This document shows positions 34,201 through 45,442 of a stretch of 60,000 nt of DNA, piece after piece. This DNA comes from Symsagittifera roscoffensis (Eukaryota; Xenacoelomorpha; Acoela; Convolutidae). How positions within the stretch are numbered: position 1 is the stretch's first letter; each line of letters begins with the position of its first letter. Where the stretch lies: the NCBI RefSeq assembly GCF_963678635.1, contig NC_087067.1, positions 20,396,596 through 20,456,595 on the forward strand, in the 5' to 3' direction. Below the pieces are notes generated by a model. That model was not told the origin of the DNA, did no database searches, and saw only the letters and a list, made by a program, of their open reading frames with translations. Made by a program: the position numbers and the translations under genes.

Positions 34201-37200
34201 GGAACCAAAATAGAGAAGCAGTTTCAATCTTACAAGTATGCATGTCTAGTTATATGAATTTTAAAAACGTATTTTATAACGACGCAATAAAGATCCCCGT
34301 TTTATCGAGGATAAAGAAATGAAGAGACCGCCATATCACAACAATGTGGAGGAGTCGACACTTTAAAAAAACTATTTAAACTCACATTTCAAAATGCGTC
34401 TAAAACCATATACAGCGCACCGAGTTGGATTTCCGAGAATTATTTTTAAAACGTGCACCATTCGCGAAAATCCTATATTCACTTACACAAACCTGTACGG
34501 AAAATCTTAACAAACCTTGCGATGGCATAGCCGATGTCCTCGGAATGCTGTCTAAATTGTGAAAAGATTCCGGTTCCCTGGTCACCCTACTGACATGTGC
34601 TCTCTGGGGATTTGTCACTTCTCCCAACTCCAGTTCCACAATCCGTCCCAATGTCACACGATGTGTGAAAGTCCTCTGAGGCCTACGGAGACTAGGCAAC
34701 GAGTGCAAAGTTCCAGATTCTGGAAGGACCGAAGCTTCTCCAGCGCCTCCCGAGCTCGATGTTTCTGAAGATGATCCTCTGCTCAGGTCGGCAGACGTCG
34801 GACTTGTTTGTGACTCGGAAGTAATTTGATCTTCTTCAGGGTCAACGACCGTCGGTTGATTTGTGTTGTTCTCTGCTGTAGAATCAACAGAACTTGCAGA
34901 TGTTTCTGGTTGATTCTAAACGTTCAAGACAAAAACATTAAAAAAGATAATAGCAAAGGTAACAAGGACAGCCGGTTGCTGTGCATGTAGCACAGTAATT
35001 TTCTTGTTTCTATTTTTTTTAATTTGGTGTCTTTTTTGATTGCAAGTGTGATAAGAAAACTCTACCAGCCTGTATAAACTAGACAAAAATGTTGATTTCA
35101 GTTATCTTGAAAAAAGAAAAGCAAACAAAAACACGGAAAAAACCCAAATCTTTTCTATTTTTTTTTGCACAGCAATGTTTTAACTTTTTATAAAACTTTT
35201 ACTGCCAAGGGAGCGCTAAATGAAGCTTGCACAACTAGTTTTTCTTCTAGTAAATCAAGTTTTTAGTTTAATTAACCAATTTTTATCCAATTTTATGCAC
35301 AGAGGCCAAGCTGCGCCTAGCAAACACTAGCGAGGAAACGACAAAAAAAGCAGCTCTATAAAGTGAAATAAAGAAAAAGTAAATATAAGCCTTGAAAATT
35401 AAATACTTTGTAAGGTCAGATTCAACCCTACAACAAGGAGATTTCGAGTTCCCTGTCCTCGGATCTGCGCCACGGGCCCTTGTCAATTTTCTAACACTAG
35501 CCACAAATAAAGCAGCTACATATACTAAGAAATTGCTAATGCTATGCAGCATAAGTGGCACCAGATATAAATATACACAAATGTTGCATGTAATAATTTG
35601 AAATATACTAAATTAGTAGGCGTCCACACCAATTTTGCAAGTAATAAATTGGTAAGCATGAAGCCAAATTATGAATAAAATATGCATTTCAAAAAAATGC
35701 CAGATATATTGAGTTGGAAAATTATTGAAATGGAATTTTCAATATCGCACTGTTGTTTGAAATAATAGCTTTTTTCTGTTCAATTGATGAATCAAAAATG
35801 CATCAACTGTAATAACTTATTACTTATCGAATGCCAAAGCAAATGCTACCAATTAGCGCAAGGGTGCTCCAAAAACGTAAGTGGCACCAATATTTGCGCC
35901 TTAGGTTAGAAAACATGAATAATCGTACTATTACACTACGCTCGCTAGTATAACAACGAATGTTATTCGATCGCGTTACTCGCTCGAAATTAGAATATGA
36001 ATTATTATCTCAAAACTTTCAAACTAGTTTTTCTCGACGCTGGAACTACTTTTTAATTTTTTAATGTTGCTCGAATCACGACTGAAAAGGCTTTAATACA
36101 ATATATCACTCGACACATTCCAATGATAACTGATTTTGCGTGCAAAACAGAAAAAAAAAACAAAGAATTAAAACACTCCCGAATATCAAGTTCCTCTCGA
36201 TTTTCAAAGGTCAGAACCCATTTGGACAATGCATTTGACTATAATTTAAAAAAAATGACACCTTTGATTTTTGGACAATGCGTTTGACTATAATTTTTTT
36301 TAAAATGATTGCATCAAATGTAACATTCAAAACTACTCAACTTACATTCAAAGCTGATCTGAGCGTATCAATAACCCTGTTTGCAAACAAATCGGGAGCC
36401 GACAATTCTCGATTTGGTGGGTCAATTTCAAACTCCGAACGTCTCTCGCTGTTAACTCTAACTCCATAAGCTCCACTTAAAATGCTGATGTCTCTATCTA
36501 TCGGCGGGTGAAGCCTTACACTAATTCTATAACCAGAATCATCTATAGGAACAGTTGTCGCTTGACTCTGCAGTCTAGAAACCAAAGATGTTGTTTGATT
36601 CGCGGCGCAGTGAACGACCGCGATACGTAGATAATCTGCTGGGTTGTCGCGACTACTTGCAGGAACTTCTCTTGTAGTCGTACCTGAAGTCGGAACGTCT
36701 GTTGTAGTCGTACTTGAAGTCGGAACTGTGTTACCAACAGGGTCGACTACGTCAGTTCTCGTCGAAGCTGGACCATGTCTTATGTCATGTCGCCTACTCG
36801 CATTAGAGATGGCCTCTGCAGATGTTGGTAAATTCAATGGAACTTCAGTTCTAGTTGGAACACTACTTTGCAGCAGAGGTTCAGTTTGCAGTCTCACAAA
36901 ATTCCTGGGGAAATGACTGTGAAATATAGCACCATGTGGATCCGAGTTCGAAAGTGGAAACACAGGACCCATGTTCGTATTAGTCGAGGGGTAGTTCGGG
37001 AAATCCGAAAAGTAAACATTCGCGCGTATGGCCGAGGGTGCCGCGACTGTCGATCTTGATGCTTCGACTTGCGGTTCTTCGTTTAACTGTTGCGCATCTG
37101 TATTCGTTCCAACAGAACTACGCGAAACTTTAGCCCGTTTGGAAGGCCTGGAACAGCTTCTTGAACGCGATGCCTTCGCTTTTCTTGGAAATCTTGTTTT

Positions 37201-40200
37201 CCTCTTTGAGGATCCTGAAATATGCGAACTTGTTTCCATTGATTGTTCTTCGTTGGAGCAACTACGCCTTGAAGTCGAAGCCTCCTCTGGTTGAGCTGTT
37301 TTATGGCCGCTTTTAAAATCCTTTTTAGTGCTCTTTTCATCTTTTTGAGACGTACATCGAGATCTCAAGTTGTACGAGCAACCAAGAGTCTGATTTGAAT
37401 CCGGAGGCAACTTCTCGTCTTTGTTCCGTCGGATGCTGTGATGTATAGAAGACGTTGAGGTTCCTACGGATACTGCCACCGGGTCAGTTTGGGTCGCTGC
37501 GTTTTGACCTCGTGATCTTGACTGTCGTTGCTGGGTTCGAGGTCCCAGTTGACCTGTGTTTATTATATCGATTGTGATCGGGCGCAAAGAACTACTTGTA
37601 TTTGCAGGTCTAAACAAAATATTAAGAGTATTCAAAAAATCTATTACTCTGAGTAACTGCAATAGCCGACTCGAAGAACCCAGAAGGCGACTATACTCAA
37701 TTAGTGCTCTTACCTTTCAAAGAAGCAATATGAACTAATAGTAACTTTGAGAGACGAGTCGCAATGAAGAGCTAGCAATGAATTTCTCAATAAGAAGCAG
37801 TTTTTTTGGCCAAATATGAGCCAGAAATCTTCTGACCCATAAAACCTTACTGCAAAACTATGGCATCTTAAGCGCAAGTCAAAAATAGACGACCCTTTCA
37901 ATCAACGATGTGAGAAGTTCCTGGATTAATTAATGCTATGTTGCTGTTGATTGAGATCAGCTGAAAAGATTCCCAAATTGTGAACCCGAAGAGTCACAGA
38001 GAATGCCGAATCAACAAAGAGGAAACAAAGAAAACGCAGAAGTGACAAAATTTTAAAGGAGAGTGGAGTAAGTGAGGAAAAACTTCTATAGCAAAATAAG
38101 CAGATGATCTGACAATCTTCAGCAAAGATAGATCTCGGAACAGCCTATTACGCAAGATTTTCTGACCGAATCAAAGTCTCAAAGTCTTGGGCAGCTGACT
38201 TGACAATAAGGGTGAGATTAAGATCTCTGGAAGAAATCAAATTTAATAACAATATCTATATTTTATAACTCTGACCAAAACTAAATCTGTCCCAGAATGA
38301 AATCTGTCGAGTAAGTTTTAAAATCTCGCTGTCCTTCAAACATGAACATGAATGGGTCTTTGGACTTAACTAATTAATTTTTTTCTGTAAACGATGTCAA
38401 ATTGCTTTTCTAATCTGGTGAAACGAGAATGTTCTTAACACAGAGGCGAAGCTGCGCTTCCCAAACACAAGCGATGAAAATGCAATAAAGTGCTCTAAAC
38501 AGGCAAATCAAAGAGAAAAAAGAAAAGATTAAAAAAACCTTGAGAAAAAATTTTTAATATCAATTTTGAAACAATGAGTATCACGTTCCCACATTCGCTC
38601 CTCGACCGCTTGTAATTTTGCTCCTCGACCGCTTGTGACACTAGCCATCAAAAAAGCAGCAAAAAAAGTTCTCAATGTTCCGGATTCGAATCTCCGACCT
38701 AATGACTACGAGTGTCACTCACGTCCTCGCATCTTCGCCGCATTCACTTGTTAGTAAGAAAGTGGCCCAGCTAATGCTGGATGTAACTGTTTTAATATTT
38801 TCAATCATATATTGTACTAATACGGAAATGCATATATTTCAAAATACGAAAAAGGACTTTACGCAAAACCCCAGTAACTTCTCTGCTTAAGTGGGAGATT
38901 AGCTGCTGATTTGAAGGAGACAACTACTAATAATTCTTTCAATTAAGTTCTTTATCTCAGATTTGGCAAGGTAGTTTTCGAAAAAAAGAAGGTTCCAAAA
39001 CACTCAAAATCAGAAAACACAAAAATCAGAAAATATTCTCTACTAAAACATGGGAATAGCCTCTTGAGCAGGGAAAAATTTCACGCCCTGAGTTTTGGGT
39101 TGAACTCTTTATATCGAATTTAGCTAGAAGGTTTCGAGAATAGTGATGAGATTTCTTAAAAAAACGGTAAAAGTTTCAAAAAAATGGATTTTCACGAATT
39201 CTATATAGTATCTTCTACAAAAAATAGGGTGAAACAGATTACGCAGAGTAAAATCTAAGCAACATGTTAGTTTGAAAGAACTTTCAACCTCAGAACAATG
39301 AATCAGCAGGTTAATTTTTAGAGAAAAAAGAAGTTTCCAAAAAAGGCAAAATTTCAAAAATTGGACCTTTTCTAAGACCATAAATTTCTTTTAAAAACGT
39401 AGGTCATAGCCGCCGCAGAGAAAAATCACATAACTGGTTTTTTGCTTTCGGTTAAACCCTGAATCTACAATTTTGTAGGGTAGTTTTTTATAAATTTTTA
39501 AACAAATTAACCAAAATGTCAAAAAATGGGCTTGTTTGAGACCATACCTTTTTTTCTACCAATTTTGGTGAAGGAGAGATCCTCATGATTTGTTCTTTTC
39601 ATTGAAACCTTAAGCTCAGACTTGTGCACTTAATTTTTGAGAAAACGAAAAAAAATCAAATAGCTCAAAAATCCCACTACTGAAACTTTTGAAGAACGTA
39701 GAACGTGAAGTGAATTGAAAAGAAACTAGCAAAATAAAGAAGGCACATAGAAGAGGAGCTGGCTTGTTCATTGGTACCTCTTTTTGAAAAACGGAACAAT
39801 CTTCTTAGAGAAAAATAGAAAATTCAACCAAAAGTGCAAAATAATTCCATAGCGTCGCAAAAAAAAAACAATCCCATACATTTGCATAAAACCCGTTTTT
39901 TTTTCAAACAGGATCTAACACTAGCCAAAAAGAAAGCATTAACATATGCTATTAAATAGTATATGCTTAAAAAGGCTTAAAGTGAAATACACCAACAGTG
40001 CCTCCAAATGAGCATTTTTTGCGACTTAGGTTCTTCGTAATAATACATTACGCTTCGCGTGTGAAAACACTCAATGCAAGGTTTAGGTAATTATTAAATT
40101 CACATAATTTCATTTACAGTTAGCTTAAATCAACATGATCAAAATATATTTAGGTTTTTTTACGAAATGAGGGTATTTTCAAGCTATGTTTGAAATGTTG

Positions 40201-43200
40201 TCAGTCTGATCTTTTGATGACAACACTTTTCAAAAAACACAAAGTAATGAACGCAAAGAAATACAAAAAAAATCTTAAATGTTTTTGAAAAAAACCACAA
40301 CTTCCGAAGTTTAAAGAAAAAATATATGCTCTTAAAGCTCCTTGAAATTCACGAACAATTTATGATTGCTGCTTTTTTAAATGAAATTAACCCAATGTGA
40401 GAAAACTGGATCGACAGGTAAAACTTATATTTTGCTGAAAAATCTTATAGTTAAATTCCATTTTCGAAACTAGAAGTCGATCACGTTTTTGGTCACCTTT
40501 ACACTCTTGCTGTTCGATAGTAGAGTTCGCCTTCCGTTTAACAAAGGAAATGAATGGAACTTGAAAAGAAAACCAAATATATAGCATACTCACTATTTTC
40601 ATTACTCTTAAACACTCAAATGAAAAACTCTTTTTTTTTCAAAACTTCTTCAGCACAGGCAAAATTCAGAGAAAAAGCTTACCAAACCCTCCACTGAATT
40701 TATTCGAGCTCTTAATATTTCACTTACTGTTCGTTGGAGTTGAGAGAGGTCTGAATGACCTCTGAGAGAGAGGGTGTGTGTACGTTGCTGATGGCCGTGA
40801 TCATACATCGACTCAAAGGGTCAAACTTCACAACGCTGAAAACACAAAGGATGCATTGAATGAAAACTTGCTCAACTTTTCCGGATCATTCGAACAAGCA
40901 AAACTGTTGTGCCATTAGATTAGTAATTTTACAGATGAGATTAACTTTAACAATTGCGAAACAACTGTTAGTGAAAACACCAAATATTTCATGAAAGTCA
41001 GCTTTTTCAAGTAATCTAATCGGCTCTGACTATAAGATTATAAGATTGAAGAAATCTCACGCGAAAAAAAAACCCGATGGCTAATGATGAAATTATTTTG
41101 GTATAACTGACAACACCTTGAAATCAACATAGCCCCTTCCCCCTTCCTTCTACCTGATTCTTTCAGCAGGATTGCCAGTGGACAGCAGTCTGTAAGGGGT
41201 CTTCATGTGCCAGTCCCAGAATAGTATGCAATTGGCCATAGCTATGACCACTTCCCTCTGTCTGACAGGGTGAAAGGCCACACAACTCACTAGTTTGCCA
41301 CTCAGGGAGTCCATAGAAACAGGACGCCAGCTCTCCTTCGCCACCGTTTCCTGAAAACAGATTAAGACTATATTTATCCACGAGAGAAATGACGAAAGAA
41401 CAAGTGTTTCGTTTCACAACGGCAAACCGTTCCAATTCTTTCATTGAGTCCAATGTGTACTTTTTGTTCCAACCATTAAAATTGACAGGAACTTAGTCTT
41501 CGGGTGTGTTTGTTTTTTCTTTTTTAGTTTTATTTTTATCGCAAAATCAGGTATTACAAATAATCATCAGAATGGGTTGAGTGATATATCATTTCAAAGC
41601 CCTTTAGCCGTGATTCGAACAACATCTAAAAATTCCAAAAAAAAATTTTCCAGTGTCGAGAAAAACCAATTTAAAGTTTGTGATTTTTAGTCCAATAAAA
41701 TATTATAAGCTTATTAAAAGCTTAAAATGGGCTTAAAGTAGTATTATAGAGTTAGGCCGTGAAAACTTAGTTATACTCAATTAAAGCTAGTTTTCGAAGT
41801 TTCTTTAAGCGCTTTCTTGGAAATAAAGTTTTCATGATTCAAAAGAAAATTCTACCAAAAGTTTTCCGAAATTTTTATTACTTATTTTACGAGAAAACTT
41901 TTTGTCTCATATACATAACTTACTGATACTAGAGAAGTTCTAGGTTTTTGTAAGATCTTCTCATCCCATAATCAAAAAGGACGCAATTTGAAACGAAAAA
42001 ACTTTTAGTTTTTTATTGCAGTCGGAACTTTCATTTCCAATGAAACTCTAAATAAAGCCTCTAAAACTGGTTTTACTGAAATAAAACAAAATTCTACACT
42101 ACTTGACTGAAAAACTTTTACAAGACCTTCCCGCTCGTTTTACTCAATCGAGTTTAGATAAAAACTCGAAAATTTAATACAGGGTTTTCTCAACACGGAG
42201 GATTTTTTTCGGCCCATGTCGATGATTATTTGTGGTACCTGCTGTTGCATTTAAACAGAAAATTAAAACACACCCGAAGGCAAATTCTTCACCACTTTCA
42301 GTGGTCGGAACAACAAGAGGCGTTTTCAAAGAAATGGGGTGTTTGTAGACATTTCTAGGCCAGCCATTTATTTCCACAATTGAGCTGTCTCGAAATAGTG
42401 ACCAAATTTATTGAAACAAATTTTAGCGCCGCAGGCCATTCTTTAGATGAAATGGCTTTGTGAATACGTTTCGCAAGGCACTTAAAAATTCAAAAAGATT
42501 GAAATCTTCAAAAAAAGAACCCTCACAAAAAGGGGCTCTCAGGGACATTTAAAAGAACAATGTGGCCACCTTACTACTAAGCCAATTCTACCAGGTAAAC
42601 GCTTGAGCAGGTAAACTAGTTAGTTAAACAAACAGTCGCAAGATGAAAAATTCAATTCAAACTCACAATTAAAGCACACTCAATCAATTTATCAGAAACA
42701 CGAATAGTTTAGCAAAAACTATAGTAGTTCATGACAAGCCCGTAAGTAACTTGTAGGCACTTAGTCGAAAAACTAAGGTAAAAACAACATAGCCAGCCGA
42801 CAGTTGGAAAAGAGTAACGAACGCAAGTAAACAGAAAAAACACTGACTTTGTTGAAAAAATACTTTCGAATTTCAAAGAAAAAATAGATGCCCTTTAAGC
42901 CCTTTGAATTGTAGAACAGTCTATGACTGGCGCTTTTTCGATAAAATTAACCCAACTCGAGAAATAGGTAATGTTTTTATTCCGCTGGAAATCTAAAAAC
43001 TAAATGCATGAAGGAAACAGAAATTGCATGCCCACGCAAATACCCACGCAGCCGTATCCACGCAAATTGCAAGGGAAATGGAAGAAAAACGACGATAAGA
43101 CATTTCGAGCTCAAATTTCAGCCAACATTTACAATAGGAAAGGTCCATGAACCACAGAAAAAAAACGTACGCAGAGCTAAGCAGACAAGACGTAACCGAA

Positions 43201-44727
43201 AACATGTAAGATAAAAGCCGATAAGTCTGGTAAGGTTCGCAACGAATTGCTTTTAAAACTTGTTATACTTGAAAAGTTGTCTTAATGCACGCTTAAGCAA
43301 GGTTACAAAAATGTTTAGAAAAAGTCTCGGGCACGATCAAACGACACTTTCCTTCTCTGTTCTTTCCGAGGGCCCCAACTTTTGCGTTAAAAAATTTGGC
43401 TTCGTTGATCATGCAGGGGCACTTCTCACAACCAGTTGTTTTGATAGGGCATTAAAAACTCACCTTGTATTTCTCATATAGCAAGTAATTTAGAAAATAA
43501 AAAAATAATAATACAGCCGGCAAGTAAGCCGACAAAAGTTGGAACGAAATCCATGAAGCCGACAAAAAATCAATTTAATTCAGAAACAAAATTCCCAGTA
43601 ACAAACAATGCACCCAGGTGTTAAGCATGTCAGCAGGCATGAGCATGAGACATGAGCATTTCAGCAATTGATTCAACTAGTTGTTAACCCGAAAAAAAGT
43701 CTACATTCCGATTTAATAACGCTTGCTATTCGTAAGCGTAATTGAAAAAAATTAAAATCCAAAAAAATAAGGCACCTTAATTGAGTTATTAATCCAGGGA
43801 AAAAGTCTAAACAGCAAAAATTGTTTTAAAAAAAGACGAAGCTATGCAAGCGATCCAGCTAAAAAAGATTCGCTTACCCCCAGCTGCCATACAGTCGTAA
43901 CTCCTCCGAGGCATCCAGACGCCAGGAGTCTCCTTTGAGGATCGGGATGCCAGGCGAGACACCACGGAGTCCTTGCATGACCTTTCAGTGTGTGAATAAC
44001 TTGGAGTGATTCCACGCGTGATATGTATATCTTGTGGTCCCCGTGACTACTTGCCAGAAGAGTGCCATCGGGTGAAAAGCAGCAGGCAAAAGTCGTTCGT
44101 GTATCAATCGGGACACCTATTTCCTGGAAACAAAACAAAAACTAACGATCAAAAATAAGCGTAGAACTAAATCAATGGCACGTCTGTTTAGCGCAGGAGC
44201 TGAGCAGTTCCTATATTGCTCCTTTCTCTAGTAACTCTAGAAATAGATTCCGGAACCGACCAAAAATCTCTTCGTTTAAAGCTGAGATATGAATCCTAAA
44301 AAGTGAAGTTTTTGGCAAGCCAGTGCTACCCAAATTATTACAGCTGATTAACAATTGCTGACTTTCTTACTTATTTTATAGTTTGCTGAGTAAACCTTAC
44401 AAATCATTTTTGCCGCCAAACCTCTCGTGCCACTTTATGGCCAACCAAATACTATTTAGTTTCCCAATCAAATGGAACAGCCGATTTCTCAGTCAAAAGG
44501 TTATTTACGTGATCGAGTAAAATCATTTCCTAAGTTAACAGGTTGAGTTTTTTAGGTTTACAAACCTGATGTTCGTACGCAGCGCACAGATTTCTCTTGT
44601 CAACGCACTGTTCTATGTGTGAACTCTGCCATTTAGAGCCAGATTGTCTCCCTTTTAAGATGGAGCACACCACGTCAAGTTCAACTTCATTTCGTCTGCT
44701 AAGGTGGAAAGCTACCGCATTTTCCAT
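31162..44727 (-). CDS. AMBRA1: AMBRA1-like autophagy/cullin-4 adaptor, 10 coding exons, complete
   Basis: AMBRA1 is a substrate receptor of the DDB1-CUL4 ubiquitin ligase (cyclin D turnover) and a regulator of Beclin-1/ULK1 autophagy. Ten exons join in frame over 3507 nt: 44566-44727, 43878-44123, 41154-41350, 40728-40835, 36346-37609, 34516-34915, 33361-34198, 32980-33152, 31541-31598, 31162-31222 (stop at 31162-31164); product 1168 aa, near the human length. N-terminal WD repeats span residues about 1-238 (WCLAWHP, LLASGCLGG, ILFWDWHMKTP). Residues about 239-792 are disordered, Ser/Thr/Arg-rich. The second WD half (about 793-1130) contains QQRVSYRLQYW, NAISVSLS and LIYGTTLGELIVC. This is the known split-propeller layout. 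Every phase agrees, so the assembly is firm. Confidence 0.95.
31541..31598 (-). CDS. AMBRA1: AMBRA1-like exon 9 (micro-exon)
   Basis: 58 nt reading VDDTPETADSPSDLLIRLG. Two AG acceptors overlap; the downstream one keeps the frame open, the upstream one hits a stop. Found by phase matching, so slightly less certain than the WD exons. Confidence 0.8.
31599..32979. other. AMBRA1 intron 8 with nested repeats
   Basis: Composite repeat 5' block at 31661-31790 (AACAAGGATAGCCGGTAACT), intact MITE at 31814-32168, repeat E at 32220-32570, and 3' block at 32690-32785 (GATCGGAACAATAA). No exon. Confidence 0.65.
31806..32176 (-). mobile_element. hAT-type MITE copy 4, with 8-bp target duplication
   Basis: The element spans 31814-32168 (355 bp), from CAGGGGCGGGTTAAGG to CTAGATCCGCCCCTG. 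Both sides carry the octamer CATATTAG (31806-31813, 32169-32176). Orientation is opposite to the 2557 copy. Confidence 0.9.
32980..33152 (-). CDS. AMBRA1: AMBRA1-like exon 8
   Basis: VNCACWVPIPGSGLIYGTTL then GELIVCAPKRPK, equivalent to the 'INSARWLPEPGLGLAYGTN.GDLVICRP' closing strand of the propeller. Ends in one base; donor GTAATG. Confidence 0.95.
33361..34198 (-). CDS. AMBRA1: AMBRA1-like exon 7 (C-terminal WD half)
   Basis: Starts disordered (SSESDSNSTTRRLATFATSS), then folds: AITRVAFGAFAVTGD, QRVSYRLQYWTDLSFPAIHN, VLVKRCKVLNQTALDISKDG, GHNAISVSLSASSLYVFVGY. These align block by block with the second propeller half of AMBRA1. Ends in AG, completed to Arg by exon 8. Confidence 0.95.
34516..34915 (-). 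CDS. AMBRA1: AMBRA1-like exon 6
   Basis: 133 codons plus one base, Ser/Thr/Glu-rich (SETSSSGGAGEASVLPESGT). The donor CGCAAG|GTTTGT was chosen over two downstream GT sites (34487, 34493) because only it gives the one-base phase needed by exon 7. Confidence 0.87.
34959..36215 (+). mobile_element. Composite repeat with nested head-hairpin unit (copy 4)
   Basis: In AMBRA1 intron 5. The 5' block AACAAGGACAGCCGGTTGCTG is followed by the head unit 35298-35960, which shares GCATGTAATAATTTG, CATTTCAAAAAA and AATAGCTTTTTTC with 12343-12865. The 3' block is at 36055-36215 (CACTCGACACATTCCAATGA, then CCTCTCGATTTTCAAAGGTC). Just after it, TTTGGACAATGC is duplicated at about 36220 and 36272. Confidence 0.7.
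36346..37609 (-). CDS. AMBRA1: AMBRA1-like exon 5: long disordered linker
   Basis: One base plus 421 codons without a stop. Low complexity: Arg/Ser blocks (RKAKASRSRSCSRPSKRAK, a likely nuclear-localisation signal), a TQT motif in NAATQTDP at about residue 277, and a ten-residue Thr/Pro repeat (36660-36735). The end (SILSGAYGVRVNSE) looks ordered. Poor sequence conservation is expected for this part of AMBRA1. Confidence 0.9.
38440..40065 (+). mobile_element. Head-hairpin element with ~160-bp array (copy 5)
   Basis: The head ACACAGAGGCGAAGCTGCGC is at 38438. It is alignable with 7795-9375 along its length: GTGGCCCAGCTAATGCTG, array units at 38930-39650, GAAGAACGTAGAACGTGAAG, AACACTAGCCAAAAAGAAAGC. 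It ends near ATTACGCTTCGCGTGTG. It lies in AMBRA1 intron 4 (36-41 kb side), which otherwise shows no exon. Confidence 0.65.
40170..40570 (+). repeat. Dispersed repeat 'E', AMBRA1 intron 4
   Basis: Shares TTAACCCAATGTGAGAAAAC, GAAGTCGATCACGTTTTTGG and TTCGATAGTAGAGTTCGCCT with the other copies. It lies 158 bp from exon 40728-40835. Confidence 0.65.
40728..40835 (-). CDS. AMBRA1: AMBRA1-like exon 4
   Basis: Reads VVKFDPLSRCMITAISN, the 'VRFDPLG..LLTAI.N' strand ending the N-terminal propeller half. Ends in CA, completed to Gln by exon 5. Donor GTAAGT. Confidence 0.93.
41154..41350 (-). CDS. AMBRA1: AMBRA1-like exon 3 (WD repeats)
   Basis: Starts ETVAKESWRPVSMDSLSGKL and contains CVAFHP and CILFWDWHMKTPYRLLSTGN, matching the 'HFWDW' repeat. 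Ends in AG of a codon completed by exon 4. Confidence 0.95.
41351..43877. other. AMBRA1 intron 2, repeats only
   Basis: Holds an inverted 3' block of the composite repeat (41490-41660), a forward one (42210-42315), repeat E (42775-43000), and a tail hairpin ACGCTTGC-TATTC-GTAAGCGT at 43719-43739 preceded by GCCGACAA motifs. No exon seen. Confidence 0.6.
43878..44123 (-). CDS. AMBRA1: AMBRA1-like exon 2 (WD repeats)
   Basis: 82 codons. FACCFSPDGTLLASSHGDHK, then GHARTPWCLAWHP and SGCLGG correspond closely to the AMBRA1 'GHRRTPWCVTFHP...SGCLDG' repeat. Donor GTAAGC. Confidence 0.95.
44566..44727 (-). CDS. AMBRA1: AMBRA1-like coding exon 1
   Basis: 54 codons: MENAVAFHLSRRNEVELDVV onward, aligning with the (K)NAV...L..R start of AMBRA1. 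The ATG falls exactly at the AG of a good acceptor (TTTTATTTTCAG), so either the 5' leader is joined here by (trans-)splicing or a further short coding exon precedes it. Confidence 0.85.
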
Positions 44728-45377
44728 CTGAAAATAAAACTAAAATAAGTCCATGTGCTTATAAAGTTCCTTATTTTTTTTTAAAACGAAGTGGAGAGAA
44801 CGTTGGTACTCAGGTGTCTTTGTTCCGAAGTAAATTCAGGAACCACAAAGAACCTTCAAGAAGGGTCGAGTAATATATGTTGAAGTTATTTCAGTCGTGA
44901 CTCGAGCACCAAGAAAAAATCTCCTGAAAACCAAAAAAAAAACGTTTCTTGGGTGCCGAGAAAGAAATGGTCTCGATAGTTTGATTTTCAGTCCCTTGTT
45001 ATCTTCGATTGTACGTAGATACGAAGCTTAAGAGATTGAACACTTTGCTGCACGAAGTACTAATTCCGTTGGTCAAAGTCACTTTTAAAAACCTCAAATT
45101 TATACTATTTTCAAAACTAGTAATACTTGGCCGGAGTTTTCGGTGCTCCTAACACCGCATCCGGCTTCTCTTAAGTCATTATTTAATAACGCAAAGAAAA
45201 ACTATCCAAATTTGATCTTGCAAACAATCATAGTCAATGAAACTAACTTCAGCTTTCTAATCTGGTGGTCGTTATAGAAAGAAGTCAATTCCTTCCGGAA
45301 CTAACTTTTGATTTCTTATTGCTTTTATTCCGACTGGCGGCTTATTCCAGATCTTATTTAATTAAAAACAGAGCGAT
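44728..45377. promoter_or_regulatory. Head-to-head intergenic region between AMBRA1 and the CH-like gene
   Basis: The two start codons face away from each other across 650 bp, so the segment probably carries both promoters or leaders. It includes an inverted 3' block of the composite repeat (44795-44945). No specific core promoter motif can be defended. 5' UTR exons of either gene could lie here. Confidence 0.45.
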
Positions 45378-45442
45378 ATGGTTGCTGAAATAGTTTGGGT
45401 TGGGGCTTACAATTTGGGCAAAGCGGTGGGCTTGATTTCAAG
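45378..45442 (+). CDS. CH-like gene exon 1 (start)
   Basis: MVAEIVWVGAYNLGKAVGLI and two more bases after one Ser codon. The donor TTTCAAG|GTTACA has the AG|GT form used by most exons of this gene. Upstream in-frame stop present. Confidence 0.55.

Noticed and set aside
34487-34515. Stronger-looking donor GTAAGT for AMBRA1 exon 6
   Set aside because: It leaves phase 0, while exon 7 requires one carried base; the weaker donor at 34514-34515 keeps the frame.
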